NCBI GenBank assembly: GCA_036365145.1 | Contig: JAEOAD010000888.1 | Span: 3,823,501 to 3,887,500 of the forward strand | Source of the DNA: Orientallactaga sibirica | Taxonomy: Eukaryota > Chordata > Mammalia > Rodentia > Dipodidae | Reading direction: 5' to 3' | Length of the DNA: 64,000 nt | Shown here: positions 31,164 through 53,279 of the stretch, piece after piece | How the letters are laid out: every line of letters starts with the position of its first letter | Position numbering within the stretch: the first letter of the stretch is position 1 | The notes under the pieces: generated by a model | The model's database searches: none | What the model saw: the letters and a program-made list of their open reading frames with translations, nothing else | What the model was told of the DNA's origin: nothing | Translations under genes and position numbers: made by a program

Positions 31164-32430
31164 TTTCTTTCTTTGAGAGAGAGGAAGAGAGAGGGGAGCA
31201 GATAGAGAATGGGCACACCTGGGCCTCCAGACACTGCAAACGAACTCCAGGCACATGTGCTACCTTGTGTATCTGGCTTATGTGGGTACTGGGGAATTGA
31301 ACCTAGGTCCTTAGGCTTTGCAGGCAAGCACCTTAACCCCTAAGCCATCTTCTCAGCCCTGTTTTTACTTTTTAATCTCTTTGGAATTACATGTTTTTAT
31401 TTATTTATTTTTATTTTTTGGTTTTACATGATGATCTGGAATTCATCATGTAATCTCAGATGGCCTTGAACTCATGGGAATCCTCCTACCTCTGCCTCCT
31501 GAGTGCTAGGATTAAAGGTGTGCTCCACCACGCTCGGCTATTTTTATTTTTATTTTATTTTATTTTATTTTATTTTATTTTATTTTATTTTATTTTATTT
31601 TATTTTTTTGAGGTAGGGTCTCACTCTGGTCCAGGCTGACCTGGAATTAACTATGTAGTCTCAAGGTGGCCTTGAACTCTCGGTGATCCTCTCCTACCTC
31701 TGCCTCCTGAGTGCTGGGATTAAAGGCGTGCGCCACCACGCCCGGCCTGTTTTTATTTTTAAATCCCTTCTCACATTGTTTTGTACTCAAGGTCTGTGTT
31801 CATTTTCTTGGGCTCCTGGACCATGTGGTGTATTTTTCCTCTCCTTGGCCACTTTCCCTTCTCTTTCTTCCTCCTTGGCCCTCAAACCTTCTGTCCTTTT
31901 CTCTCCCTCACATCCCAGTTATGTGTGAATAAAATGTGGTAGTTCAAAAATCAAAAAATATCCGGGCATGGTTATGGACCCACGTAAGCCAGCTGCACAA
32001 AGGAGTGCACACATCTGGAGTTCATTTGCAGTGGCTGGAGGGCCTGTCACACCCATTCTCTTTCTCTCTTCCTGCCTATTTCTCTCTCCCTCTCAAATAA
32101 ATGAAATAAAATATTAAAAAACAAAAAATAAAATAAATTCAACAAAGGGAGGGATAGAGAGATGGCTTAGTGGTTAAGGTGTTTGCCTGCGAAGCCCAAG
32201 GACCCAGGTTTGATTCCCTAGTACCCACATAAGCCAGATGCACATGGTGGCGCAGGTGTCTAGAGTTCATTTGCAGTGGTCCTGTAGCACCCATTCTCTC
32301 TCTGCCTCTTTCTCTCAAATAAATTATATATATATATATAATATTTTTTTTTAAATTAGCTAGGGAGCTGGATGTGGCAGCACATGCCTTTAATACCAGC
32401 ACTTGGAGGCACAGGTAGGAGGATAAGCAG
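28906..32430. repeat. SINE block between the solo LTR and the low-copy region
   Basis: B2 antisense at 29210-29390, 29700-29890, 29895-30125, 30920-31105 and 31110-31360; B1 antisense at 29415-29535, 29547-29685, 30755-30895, 31420-31540 and 31610-31747 (young type); B1 sense at 30250-30395 and 32365-32430 (part); B2 sense at 31963-32110 (part) and 32150-32340. (TTTA)n lies at 29896-29948, (TTTC)n at 31117-31172 and (TTTTA)n at 31547-31605. 28910-29205 is unassigned. 31748-31960 ends with GTGAATAAAATGTGG before an A-rich stretch and may be an old 3'-UTR-derived fragment. Confidence 0.8.
30400..30700 (-). other. Unrecognised low-copy segment, possible processed fragment
   Basis: GC-balanced, non-SINE sequence. 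Its minus strand contains a short coding-like run ELERAKKQFFHEIKLEFMLQK that ends at a stop. I do not recognise the source. It could be a piece of a processed pseudogene or an old exon; no splice signals were established. Confidence 0.3.
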
Positions 32431-33830
32431 AATTTGTTGGAAGGATGCTGGATCTCTTAGGATGCCTACATTCATTTCTGCTCTCCACGGACCATATGAT
32501 GGAAGTTAGCCATGGCTCCCAAGTATTGTAAGTTATAATCCAGACCCAGAGGAAGTTATGAAATTCCTACATGAGGAGTTCCTTCAGCTAGCCTGATGAC
32601 AACAGGAGAGCTAGTTGTAACAGTATGCTTGGCAGATATCCCAGTTGGTATCTGTTAGAGGAGGGAGATAACAGTGAATTTCTTCTCATTCCAAGGAGCA
32701 ACATTTACATTTTTAAAAATATTTTATTTTTTTAAATTTATTTATTAGAGATAGTGAGAGGGAAAGAGAGGGAGAGTGAGAATAGGCGCGCCAGGGCCTC
32801 TACTCACTGCAAACGAACTCCAGGTACATGCACCCCCTTGTGCATCTATCTGGCTTATGTGGGACCTGGAGAATGTGGAACCTGGGGATTGAACTGGGGT
32901 CCTTAGGCTTTGCAGGCATGTAGCTTAACTGCTAAGCCATCTCTCCAGCCCAACATTTACATTTTGTGAACAGTTATTCCACAAGGAACATAAATCATTC
33001 ATCAAATATTTTAATGACAATCTGGTATGACCCTTCCCCAGAGGGTATTCATCCAAGAAGAAACCAACAGTTAAATGCAACTTGCTAAGTACCTGAACAG
33101 AGGTAATTACAAAATGCTGTGTTCCCCAGGTGCTCCCCCACTGAGGGCTAAGACCAGGAGAGTTATGGGAAGAAACAACTAGAGTAGAGACTCAGTTCAG
33201 CTGTTGGAATATAGGTTATTTGGAAATTCCAATTTGGTGTAGCTGCCCAAGGCAAATTGAAGGACCTTGTTCACATTTTAATTCGGAGAGGATTTACTGA
33301 GCACTTACCTATTCATGTGGGTGCAGTGGAGACTTATCAGAATTAAGATGCACTCTGCCCTGGCCCATCTGAGACCAAAAGGGAGGCAGCCATGAATAGA
33401 TTTTGGTGAGACTCTTCACTATATTTAATAAAGTGAGGTCCTAGATCTCACTTTCACTTATGAGAAAAATGTTGAATGAGGCTCCATGGAAGGTTCCATG
33501 CTGATTCTCCTTATTTTGATGAGAATCAGGGAGGAATAAGATCCAGATCTCAAGGATTTTTTCAGCCTTTGACTACATGAACTAAATCCAAGTGCATCAC
33601 ATGGAGGACAAGATGCAATGTCACCTCCTGCTGCTCGAGCACACTTCTCAAAGTTTACTGTGTTTCTGGCTCATACCCAACTGGGGTCAATTTTCCAAAC
33701 ATGAGATGACAACTACTTAGCTTTCTTACATGTCATTTGAAAAGGCCAAAGCATTTAGATGCCTGCAACCCAACAAACCCCTACAGAGTAGTCATCCCCC
33801 CTCCAAGTCAATGCAATCTAGAGATGTTAA
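32431..33830. other. Low-copy sequence without a recognised gene
   Basis: About 1.1 kb of mostly non-repetitive sequence, apart from the B2 at 32714-32950. No long reading frame or known domain is seen. It is the longest SINE-poor, non-genic stretch in the left half, so it may be older unique sequence or an undated LTR/LINE relic. Confidence 0.4.
32714..32950 (-). mobile_element. B2-like SINE with perfect 15-bp target duplication
   Basis: Antisense B2 with A/T tail, flanked by CAACATTTACATTTT at 32699-32713 and 32951-32965. The intact duplication and nearly complete body indicate a fairly recent insertion. Confidence 0.92.
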
Positions 33831-33846
33831 AACAGACCAGCCAGGG

Positions 33847-33976
33847 AGAGGGGATATGATGGAGACTGGAGTTCTAAAGTGGAATGGGGGGAAGGGAGAA
33901 AAATATCATGTGTTTTTTGTATGTAAGTATAGAAGTTGTCAATAAAAAAATAATAATTAAATTAAAAAAAAAAAAA
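33847..33976 (+). mobile_element. Very short 5'-truncated L1 3' end
   Basis: About 130 bp of the same L1 3' end as at 11900-12010 (GGGGATATGATGG...GTTGTCAATAAAAA plus tail). It is flanked by AACAGACCAGCCAGG at 33831-33845 and 33977-33991. Confidence 0.82.
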
Positions 33977-33984
33977 AACAGACC

Positions 33985-34145
33985 AGCCAGGCATGGTGTC
34001 ACACACCTTGAATCTCAGCACTTGGGAGGCAGAGGTAGGAGGATCACCATGAATTCCAGGCCACCCTGAGACTACATAGTGAATTTCAGGTCAGCCTGAG
34101 TTAGAATGAGATCCTACTTCAAAAAAAAAAAAAAAAAAAAAGAGA
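33985..34145 (+). mobile_element. B1 SINE hit at its 5' edge by an L1
   Basis: Sense B1 whose own duplication AACAGACCA is seen at 33977-33985 and 34147-34155. The duplication of the neighbouring L1 includes the first bases of this B1, so the B1 came first. Confidence 0.65.
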
Positions 34146-34155
34146 GAACAGACCA

Positions 34156-35131
34156 AGGAAGCACAGAGTATACTGTGGATTTTCTGTTATTTTGTGCAGT
34201 CCTTTGGATGGGACATTGAAAATACTGTGTATGTGGAAACAGCTCGTGTAGGAATTGAAACCCTGTCAAAAAGAATGATTGGTTGAAGTCAGGGTGGTGG
34301 CATAGGCCTGCAGCTCCAGTAACTTGGGATAGTCCATGAGGCAGGCCACCGAGGCAATGCAGCAAGACATCATGGCGGGGGGGGGGGGGGTGAGAAGTGA
34401 CCAAATGAACTTGAGGGGGCAAAGCAGTTGTGACAGTTATTTTAAGTTCTAAAAATATTCTAGGGCCAGGTTAACAAAGGAGAATGTGGTAGTTAACCTG
34501 AAAGTCAGCACTACCCCACAGGGAAATGACCTGCCTTGTGAGGCAGCAAGCTCCTGTCAATGGAGGGTTTCCAGCAAGCTGTGTATTTTTGTTTGTTTGT
34601 TTTTTTGAGGTAGGGTCTTACTCTAACTCAGGCTGACCTGGAATTCACTATGTAGTCTCAGGGTGGCCTGGAACTCATGGTGATCCTCCTACCTCTGCCT
34701 CCCTAGTGCTGGGATTAAAGGTGTGTGCCACCACTCCCAGCTCAAGCTGTCTATTTCTTGACAGGCGTGTTATAAAAGGAGAGCTAACCAGCATGACCTG
34801 GAGAAGCAGAGTAGGAAAGGTTCTGCTCTGTATAATCGAGATGGTCCTGACAGGTAACTCCTGTAGGCACAAACTACAAAAGCAGCCCCTGAAATAGGTG
34901 GAGAGAAATTCGCCCTAATAGGATAGGTTGGCTTGGAAAGCTAACCAAATGGTGTCACTTTTCTCAATGGGACTGGTCTAGACACCCACAGTAAGGCCGC
35001 CATGCAATGGAATATTCTGAAGTTAAGATGTGTAGAGCAGGAGGTTTTAGTTTTGACTCTGCCCTGTATGACCCAGGGCAGCTCCTTCCCTTTTCTGGAT
35101 CCTTCCATGGACATCCACAGCTCTTTTCACG
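34156..35131. other. Low-copy sequence and ZNF689 3' flank
   Basis: It contains an old B1-like piece (about 34290-34370) and one antisense B1 at 34597-34743, flanked by CAAGCTGTGTATTT / CAAGCTGTCTATTT. The remainder is unassigned; the part just below 35132 is probably ZNF689 3' UTR. A TATAAAAG at about 34771 and TGTGGTAGTT at 34486 hint at an LTR but no second boundary was found. Confidence 0.4.
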
Positions 35132-46063
<10,932 letters not shown>

Positions 46064-46226
46064 TCAGCCCCGGAGCGCTGCCCGGACCCGGGATGGAGGC
46101 GCCCCCGCCGGCCCTGGGCTGAGCGTGGGGGGTGGGAGCGGGGGGATCCGGATCGGCCGCTGAGGGGCTAACGGAAACCGCGGTCGTTATTCAGGAAACT
46201 CCTGCCCGAACTTGGGGGACAGGCAC

Positions 46227-46256
46227 CGGAAGATGCCTTCGGGGAAGATGGCGGCG
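46227..46256 (-). promoter_or_regulatory. ETS-like + YY1-like composite, ZNF689
   Basis: CCGGAAGATGCCTTC, then GGGGAAGATGGCGGC on the plus strand; the YY1 half is a perfect consensus. 191 bp upstream of the ATG. Confidence 0.65.
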
Positions 46257-46600
46257 CCGCGACTGCACTGCCTTTGCCTGGAACACAGGCAGGTCCCAGC
46301 GATCGATTTTATTGACCCAAGCGCCATGCCGGCTTCTAACCTCTTTGCCCTGAAGTGTAATGGCGCTGTGAGCCGCCCTCACGCCCCCTTTCCCTTTATC
46401 TATCGCGTACGTTCATTGGGCGGCAGCTGAAGATGGAGCGTTCTGATTGGGTGTGGGCGAAAGCGGCCCGTTTGAACGAAGCTAGCGTCTTCGTAAGGGC
46501 AGGAAGCTTCAGGTCCGGCGGCAGCATCCGATCGTGGCTTCTATTCTGCTGACGGCTCTCCGGTGTTTTCTGCGGATTCGGCATCTCTCTCGCTCTCTCT

Positions 46601-48787
46601 TTATTTCGGTTTTTCGAGGTAGGATCTCGCTCTGCCTAGCTCAGGCTGACCTGGAATTCACTATGTAGTCTCAGGCTGGCCTGGAACTCATGGCGATCTT
46701 TTGACCTACGAGCCTTCCTGTCCGTTTCCGAACTGAAGTGACATTAAGGTTTTTGGTTATGGCTTTCTTAGGAGCTGTGCCTTTGGATGATGGTTAACGT
46801 CCTTGTTGCCCGTTTGGGAAGGGAATTAGCATTTCATTGGGGCAGACGCCATGCTCAACATATTACACATTGCACGTTATTTATTCTTTTTTAAATTTTT
46901 GTTTATTTTTATTTATTTATTTGAGAGAGAGGGGCAAAGAAAGAGGCAGAGAGAGAGAATAGGCGCATTCAGCCACTGCAAACGAACTCCAGATGCATGT
47001 ACCACCTTCTGCATTTGGCTTACGTGGGCAATGGCGAATCGAGCCTCGAACCAGGGTTCTTAGACTTCACAGGCAAGCGCTTAATCGCTAAGCCATCTCT
47101 CCAGCCCCACGTTGTTTTTCCTTTTTTTTTTTTTCCTGGCTACAAATTTATTCAACACAAAATAATCCTCTTCAACTTTACTGAAGTGTTTTTTTGGGTT
47201 TTTTTCTACGTCATTTATTCTTTACTACCATTTTATGATCTAATGGTTGTTGTCATGGGCAGTAGGGGAGTCTCATCCTTACGCCCCCACCCTGATGAGT
47301 CCTCGTCCCGCATAGGAAGCACCACTCAAGTGAAAGCAGTATCTTGCTTCTTGGCAGGAAAAAGAAAATCAGGAGGCATGATTGAATTGGGTTGTTAACA
47401 TAAGAGCATCCTCGCTCAGTTTATTTAAGCGCCCCTGCGTTCAGTCAGAGGGAGGTGCACCTTGTCAAACAACAGCTAAATATGGATGATTTTGTAGCTT
47501 TCACAATTACATTGATCAAAAGATGTAATTTACAACCAAGTGCAAAGATTAGGCAAAGTTTAAAAATTAAATAAAAGGGCCTGGGGTTGCCCTTTAATCC
47601 CAGCATTCGGGAGGCAGAGGTAGGAGGAGCATGGTGATTTCGAGGCTACCCTGATACTACATAGTGAATTCCAGGAAAGCCTGGGCTAGAACAAGACCCT
47701 ACCTCGACCCCCTTCCCCCCCAAAAAAGGCCTGGTGTGTAGGCGCATGCCTTTAATCACAGCAAACCTGAGGCTGAAGTAGGAGGATCTCTGTGAGTTCC
47801 AGGCCAGCCTGAGACTACACAGTGAATTCCAGGTCAGCTTGGGCTAGATCAACATCCTAATTTGGAAAACAAAACAAACAAACAAAATAATAGGAACTAG
47901 GAGACCATTGTGGTGGCTCATACTTGTAATACCAGTAGGAGGGAGGCAGAGGAAGATTATGTAGCATCATTCAGAGTTCAAATCAGTGCTAGTCAGTTAA
48001 GAGGCAAGATTATAGAAATAAGTCATGGAGAGAGTTTACTATATAGTGAGAAAAGTAAATTCACAAGAAAATAATCAAATGAGGAGCTAGGGTGTGACTC
48101 AGTTGGTAGAGTGCTTGCCTAGTATTAAGGAAGCTCTGGGTTCCATCCCCAGCACCACTGAAGTGGGCATGGTGGGGCAAACCAATACTTCCCGGATCCC
48201 AGCACTTCCGGGATCAGAAACTTAAGGTCATCCTTGGCTACATAGCAAATTCCAGGCCAGCCTGGACTGCATGAGACCCTGTCTCAAAAAAAGTACAAAA
48301 ACTTTTAAGAAAAATTTATTTATTTGAGAGAGAGAGGAGAGAGAATGAGTGTGCCAGGGCCTCTAGCTACCACAAACAAAATCCAGATGCATGTACCACC
48401 TTGTGCATCTGGCTTACATGGGTACTGGGGAATCAAACCTGGGTGCTTAGACCTCACAGTGACTTAATTGCTAAGCATCTCTCCAGCCCTCCGCTCCCAT
48501 TCTTGGGAGTGCCTTTCCTTTTTCATTTTTTCAAGGTAGGGTCTCACTCTAGCCCAGGCTGACCTGGAACTTACTCTGTAGCCCCAGGCTGGCATAGAAT
48601 TTATGGTGATCCTCCTACCTCAGTTGCCAAGTATGCCTTCTTTCTCTTTCTTTCTTGTTTTTTTTTTTTTTTTTTTTTTTTTTTTTGAGGCAAGCCCAAC
48701 AGACTGGTGTTTTGTTTTTTTTCCCCTCTTTCTTTTTATGAGAGAGAGCAAGAGAGAGAATTGGCACGCAAGGCCTCTAGCCACTGA
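46601..48787. repeat. SINEs and unassigned sequence upstream of ZNF689
   Basis: Antisense partial B1 46605-46720; antisense B2 46890-47108; sense B1 47580-47705 and 47730-47870; B4 (ID head plus B1) 48085-48295; antisense B2 48310-48490; antisense B1 48525-48630; start of antisense B2 at 48725. 47110-47575 is non-SINE; it begins with a T-rich run followed by TTTATT, which might be an old minus-strand 3' end, but no gene is recognised. Confidence 0.75.
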
Positions 48788-49000
48788 AATCGAACTCCAG
48801 ATACCATTTTGTGTGCATGTGCAACCTTGCACATGTGTCATCTAGTACATCTGGCTTACATGGATCTGGGAGTCATACATGGGTCCTTAGGTTTCGCAAG
48901 CAAGTTCCTTAGCTGCTAAGCCATCTCTCCAGCTCTCTTTTCTTTTTCCTTTCCTTTCCTTTCCCTTTCCTTTTCTTTTCTTTTTTTTTTCTTTTTCTTT

Positions 49001-49033
<33 letters not shown>

Positions 49034-50122
49034 GTTTTTCAAAGTAGGGTCTCTTGCTGTAGCCGAGGCTGACCTGGAATTCACTGTGTAGTCTCAGGAT
49101 GTCCTTGAACTCAGTGCAGTCCTCCTACCTCTGCCTCCCAAGTGCTGGGATTAAAGGCGTGCAACACCACACCTGGCTTGCTTTCTCTTTTTTTTAAAAA
49201 AATATTTATTTATTTATTTATTTATTTGAGAGAGAGAAAGAAGCAGAGAAAAAGAGAGAGAGAATGGCCCTGCTAGGGCCTCCAGCCACTGCAAATGAAC
49301 TCCAGACACATGTGCCCTCTTGTGCATTTGGCTTACATGGATCCTGGACAATTGAACCGGGATTCTTTGGCTTTGCAGGCAAACACCTTAACTGCTAAGC
49401 CATCGCTCCAACCCTCTTTCTCTTTCTTTTTTTTTTGTATTTTATTTTTATTCATATTTGAAAGGGAAAGCAACAAAAGGAGAAAGAGAAGCAGATAGAG
49501 AAAGGGTGCACCAGGACATACAGCTGCTGCAAAAAAAACTCCAGAAGCATGTGTCACATTGTGCATCTGGCTTACATGGGTCCTGGGGAATTAAATCCCT
49601 CTAGCCCTACACCCTATATGTTTGTCCATTAATGATCACTCTTACCCTCTTTTTTTTTTTTTTTTTTCCATTTTTGATTCTGGGCATCAAAGCCAGGGTC
49701 TCATACATGCTAGATAAATGCTTTACCACTGATCTGTAACCACAAGCTTTCCCTCTTCACCTTTTAAAAACCTTCTCATAAGCACTTCAGTAGTATTTTA
49801 GTGTATAACATGATGGGTTTCATGAAATTTTAATGCATATATATCATTGTACTTTGCTCATGTTTACCCCCATTACCTTCTTTCTTGTTATTCCTAGTCC
49901 TTTCGGTCCACTTTCCACCAAGTAGCAACATTTCTGATTTCATTCATGTATGTTTTATGCATACACACATATGTAACTAGCTAACTCTAGAGTCCACATA
50001 TAAAATAGTAATTTTCAGCCGGGCGTGGTGGTGCACGCTTTAATCCCAGCACTTGGGAGGCAGAGGTAGGAGGATCACCGAGAGTTGAGGCCACCCTGAG
50101 ACTACATAGTGAATTCCAGGTC
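48788..50122. repeat. SINE content of the 1.34-kb unit (copy 1)
   Basis: Remainder of an antisense B2 to 48935, a pyrimidine tract and T-run 48940-49030, antisense B1 49030-49180, antisense B2 49195-49415, headless antisense B2 49430-49610 and a sense B1 from 50018. Copy 2 holds the same elements. Confidence 0.82.
49740..50010 (-). mobile_element. Possible old L1 3' end, antisense (copy at 51080-51355)
   Basis: The segment reads like an antisense L1 terminal region (a CATATATATCATTGTACTTTG block, CCCCATTACC, then GAGTCCACATATAAAA). Recognition is by general resemblance only. Confidence 0.4.
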
Positions 50123-50329
50123 AATCGAACTCCAGATACCATTTTGTGTGCATGTGCAACCTTGCACATGTGTCATCTAGTACATCTGGCTTACATGGAT
50201 CTGGGAGTCATACATGGGTCCTTAGGTTTCGCAAGCAAGTTCCTTAGCTGCTAAGCCATCTCTCCAGCTCTCTTTTCTTTTCCTTTCCTTTCCTTTCCTT
50301 TCCTTTTCTTTTCTTTTCTTTCTTTCTTT

Positions 50330-50372
<43 letters not shown>

Positions 50373-50975
50373 CAAAGTAGGGTCTCTTGCTGTAGCCGAG
50401 GCTGACCTGGAATTCACTGTGTAGTCTCAGGATGTCCTTGAACTCAGTGCAGTCCTCCTACCTCTGCCTCCCAAGTGCTGGGATTAAAGGCGTGCAACAC
50501 CACACCTGGCTTGCTTTCTCTTTTTTTTAAAAAAATATTTATTTATTTATTTATTTATTTGAGAGAGAGAAAGAAGCAGAGAAAAAGAGAGAGAGAATGG
50601 CCCTGCTAGGGCCTCCAGCCACTGCAAATGAACTCCAGACACATGTGCCCTCTTGTGCATTTGGCTTACATGGATCCTGGACAATTGAACCGGGATTCTT
50701 TGGCTTTGCAGGCAAACACCTTAACTGCTAAGCCATCGCCCAACCTCTTTTCTTTCTTTTTTTTTTGTATTTTATTTTTATTCATATTTGAAAGGGAAAG
50801 CAACAAAAGGAGAAAGAGAAGCAGATAGAGAAAGGGTGCACCAGGACATACAGCTGCTGCAAAAAAAACTCCAGAAGCATGTGTCACATTGTGCATCTGG
50901 CTTACATGGGTCCTGGGGAATTAAATCCCTCTAGCCCTACACCCTATATGTTTGTCCATTAATGATCACTCTTAC

Positions 50976-51006
<31 letters not shown>

Positions 51007-51499
51007 CCATTTTTGATTCTGGGCATCAAAGCCAGGGTCTCATACATGCTAGATAAATGCTTTACCACTGATCTGTAACCACAAGCTTTCCCTCTTCACC
51101 TTTTAAAAACCTTCTCATAAGCACTTCAGTAGTATTTTAGTGTATAACATGATGGGTTTCATGAAATTTTAATGCATATATATCATTGTACTTTGCTCAT
51201 GTTTACCCCCATTACCTTCTTTCTTGTTATTCCTAGTCCTTTCGGTCCACTTTCCACCAAGTAGCAACATTTCTGATTTCATTCATGTATGTTTTATGCA
51301 TACACACATATGTAACTAGCTAACTCTAGAGTCCACATATAAAATAGTAATTTTCAGCCGGGCGTGGTGGTGCACGCCTTTAATCCCAGCACTTGGGAGG
51401 CAGAGGTAGGAGGATCACCGAGAGTTCGAGGCCACCCTGAGACTACATAGTGAATTCCAGGTCAGCCTGAGCCAGAGTGAGACCCTACCTCGAAACCCC

Positions 51500-52160
51500 C
51501 CCCCAAAAAAAAAGTAATTTTCACCTTTCTGTACTCCTTAATTATACTCTCTTGTTCTCTACTTTCTCTTATATTTGGTACTCCCAACGTAGTTCTGCTT
51601 TTACTTTCATGTCACATACATTTTTTTTTTTAAAGTTCTGTTTTCTGTTTAGGGAATATGTATCTGTGGAACTAAACTTCAAACAATGCATGTTTAGAAT
51701 GCTTAGAGAAGCCCACCTGACCCAATTAAGATGAAGGGAAGAAATTTAAATCATATTTAGTAATTTTTCCCTAGGATTGCTTTTGCAATCAAAAGCATGG
51801 ATGATAATTGTAAATAAATCATGTAAAGAGTTCTTTATAAATATAGTAATAGCAAGTAATAGCAAGTCAGCCTCACCAATGTAAGCAGATAGGAAAAAAC
51901 ACATGTTATCATGTGATATTACTCAGCATTTGTACCTTTGTGTAAATGTCCCAGTGATGGAAACATGTACTATGTAAATTGTACCCCTCTTTGATGAAAG
52001 GGAAAAAGGTGTGTTCTAGAAATGAAGGTGCTCAAAAAGTGGGTTGAGTAATTATAAAAACTGACATTAACATTGAAGAGGCATGTGAGGAGTTTCAATT
52101 CATACCATGATTAAAAACAATATTTGTAAATTGCTACACTACCTTTCTTTTTCTCTTTTT
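51500..52160. other. Low-copy A/T-rich sequence
   Basis: No SINE, no convincing coding frame and no recognised element. Confidence 0.4.
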
Positions 52161-53265
52161 TTTTTTTTTTTTTTATTTTGGTTTTTCGAGGTAGGGTCTC
52201 ACTCTGGTCCAGGCTGGCCTGGAATTCACTATGTAGTCTCAGGGTGGCCTTGAACTCTCAGCGATCCTCCTACCTCTGCCTCCCGAGTGCTGGGATTAAA
52301 GGCGTGCGCCACCACGCCTGGCTTCTTTCTCTTTCTTAATAAACTGTGTCACTGTCCTGAAACCAGACTGTGGCCCAGCTCTGCTACAGTTTCAAGTTTG
52401 TTTCTCTTGTTCAATAAACTGCCTCCTGGGCTGGAGAGATGGTTCAGTGGTTAAGGTGCTTGCCTACAAAGCCTAATGACCCGAGTTTAATTCCCCAGTA
52501 CCCACATGAAGCCGAATGCACAAAGTGGCACATGCATCTGTAGTCCATTTGCAGTGGCTGTAAGCCTGGCATGCCCATTGTTTCTGTCTGTCTCTCGTCT
52601 ATCTCTGTATGCTTGCAAATAAATAAATAAATAAAAATATTGGGGCTGAAGAGATGACTTAGTGGATAAGGTACTTGCCTGCAAAGCCTAACAACTCAGG
52701 TTTGACTCCCCAGTACCCATGTGCAACCAGATGCACAAGGTGGCATATGTATTCTATTCAGCAGTTAAGAAAAATGAAATTATAAAATTTGCAGGGAAAT
52801 GGATGGATCTGGAAAGGATTATACTAAGTAAGGTAACCCGGGCCCAGAAAGCCAAACACCACATATTCCCTCTCATATGTGGATCCTTGCTACAAATGTT
52901 TAGACTTGTATGTAAATTGGAGTAAAATTCAGTAGCAGAGGCCAATAATCTAGAAAGGTGCTATAAGGGAGGAAGGATAGGGAGGTCTTAAGGGTATGGT
53001 ATTATGTATATGTAAGGAGATGAACAAATTACTGGGGGTGCAATGGCCTAAGTAAGGTCATGAGAAGGGATTAAGTAAAAAGGAATGGGGGAGGAGGGTT
53101 TATCAAAATTTAAGATGTTGCTGGGCATGGTGGTGCATTCCTTTAATCCCAGCATTTGGGAGGGAGAGGTAGGAGGATTGCCATGAGTTCAAGGCCCCCC
53201 TGAGATGACATAATGAAGTCCAGGTCAGTCTGGGCTAGAATGAGAACCTACCTCAAAAAAACAAA
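52161..53265. repeat. B1/B2 SINEs around an old L1 3' piece
   Basis: Young antisense B1 52170-52323; sense B2 52430-52640; 5' half of a sense B2 52645-52745; sense B1 53122-53265. Between 52745 and 53120 lies L1 sequence. Confidence 0.82.
52745..53120 (+). mobile_element. Old L1 fragment, end of ORF2 and 3' UTR
   Basis: Contains the ORF2-end block ATTTGCAGGGAAATGGATGG, AGTAAGGTAACCCGGGCCCA and CTCTCATATGTGGATCC, matching the well-conserved mammalian L1 terminal region. Frame broken; immobile. Confidence 0.75.
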
Positions 53266-53279
53266 GAAAGAAAGAAAAA

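Larger units (their letters stand above)
48788..51463. repeat. Tandem duplication of about 1.34 kb
   Basis: Unit 48788-50122 is repeated at 50123-51463. The junction CCAGGTC|AATCGAACTCC at 50122/50123 joins the inside of a B1 to the inside of a B2, which are unrelated, so end-joining rather than recombination between repeats is indicated. Differences are mainly poly(T) length and single-base changes (for example GTTGAGG versus GTTCGAGG). Confidence 0.94.

Noticed and set aside
34486..34960. Possible LTR (TGTGGTAGTT start, TATAAAAG)
   Set aside because: No matching 3' boundary, poly(A) signal or target duplication was found.
46851..47398. Open frames in 46.8-47.4 kb
   Set aside because: Mostly B2-derived or low-complexity; the non-SINE part has no recognised protein similarity.
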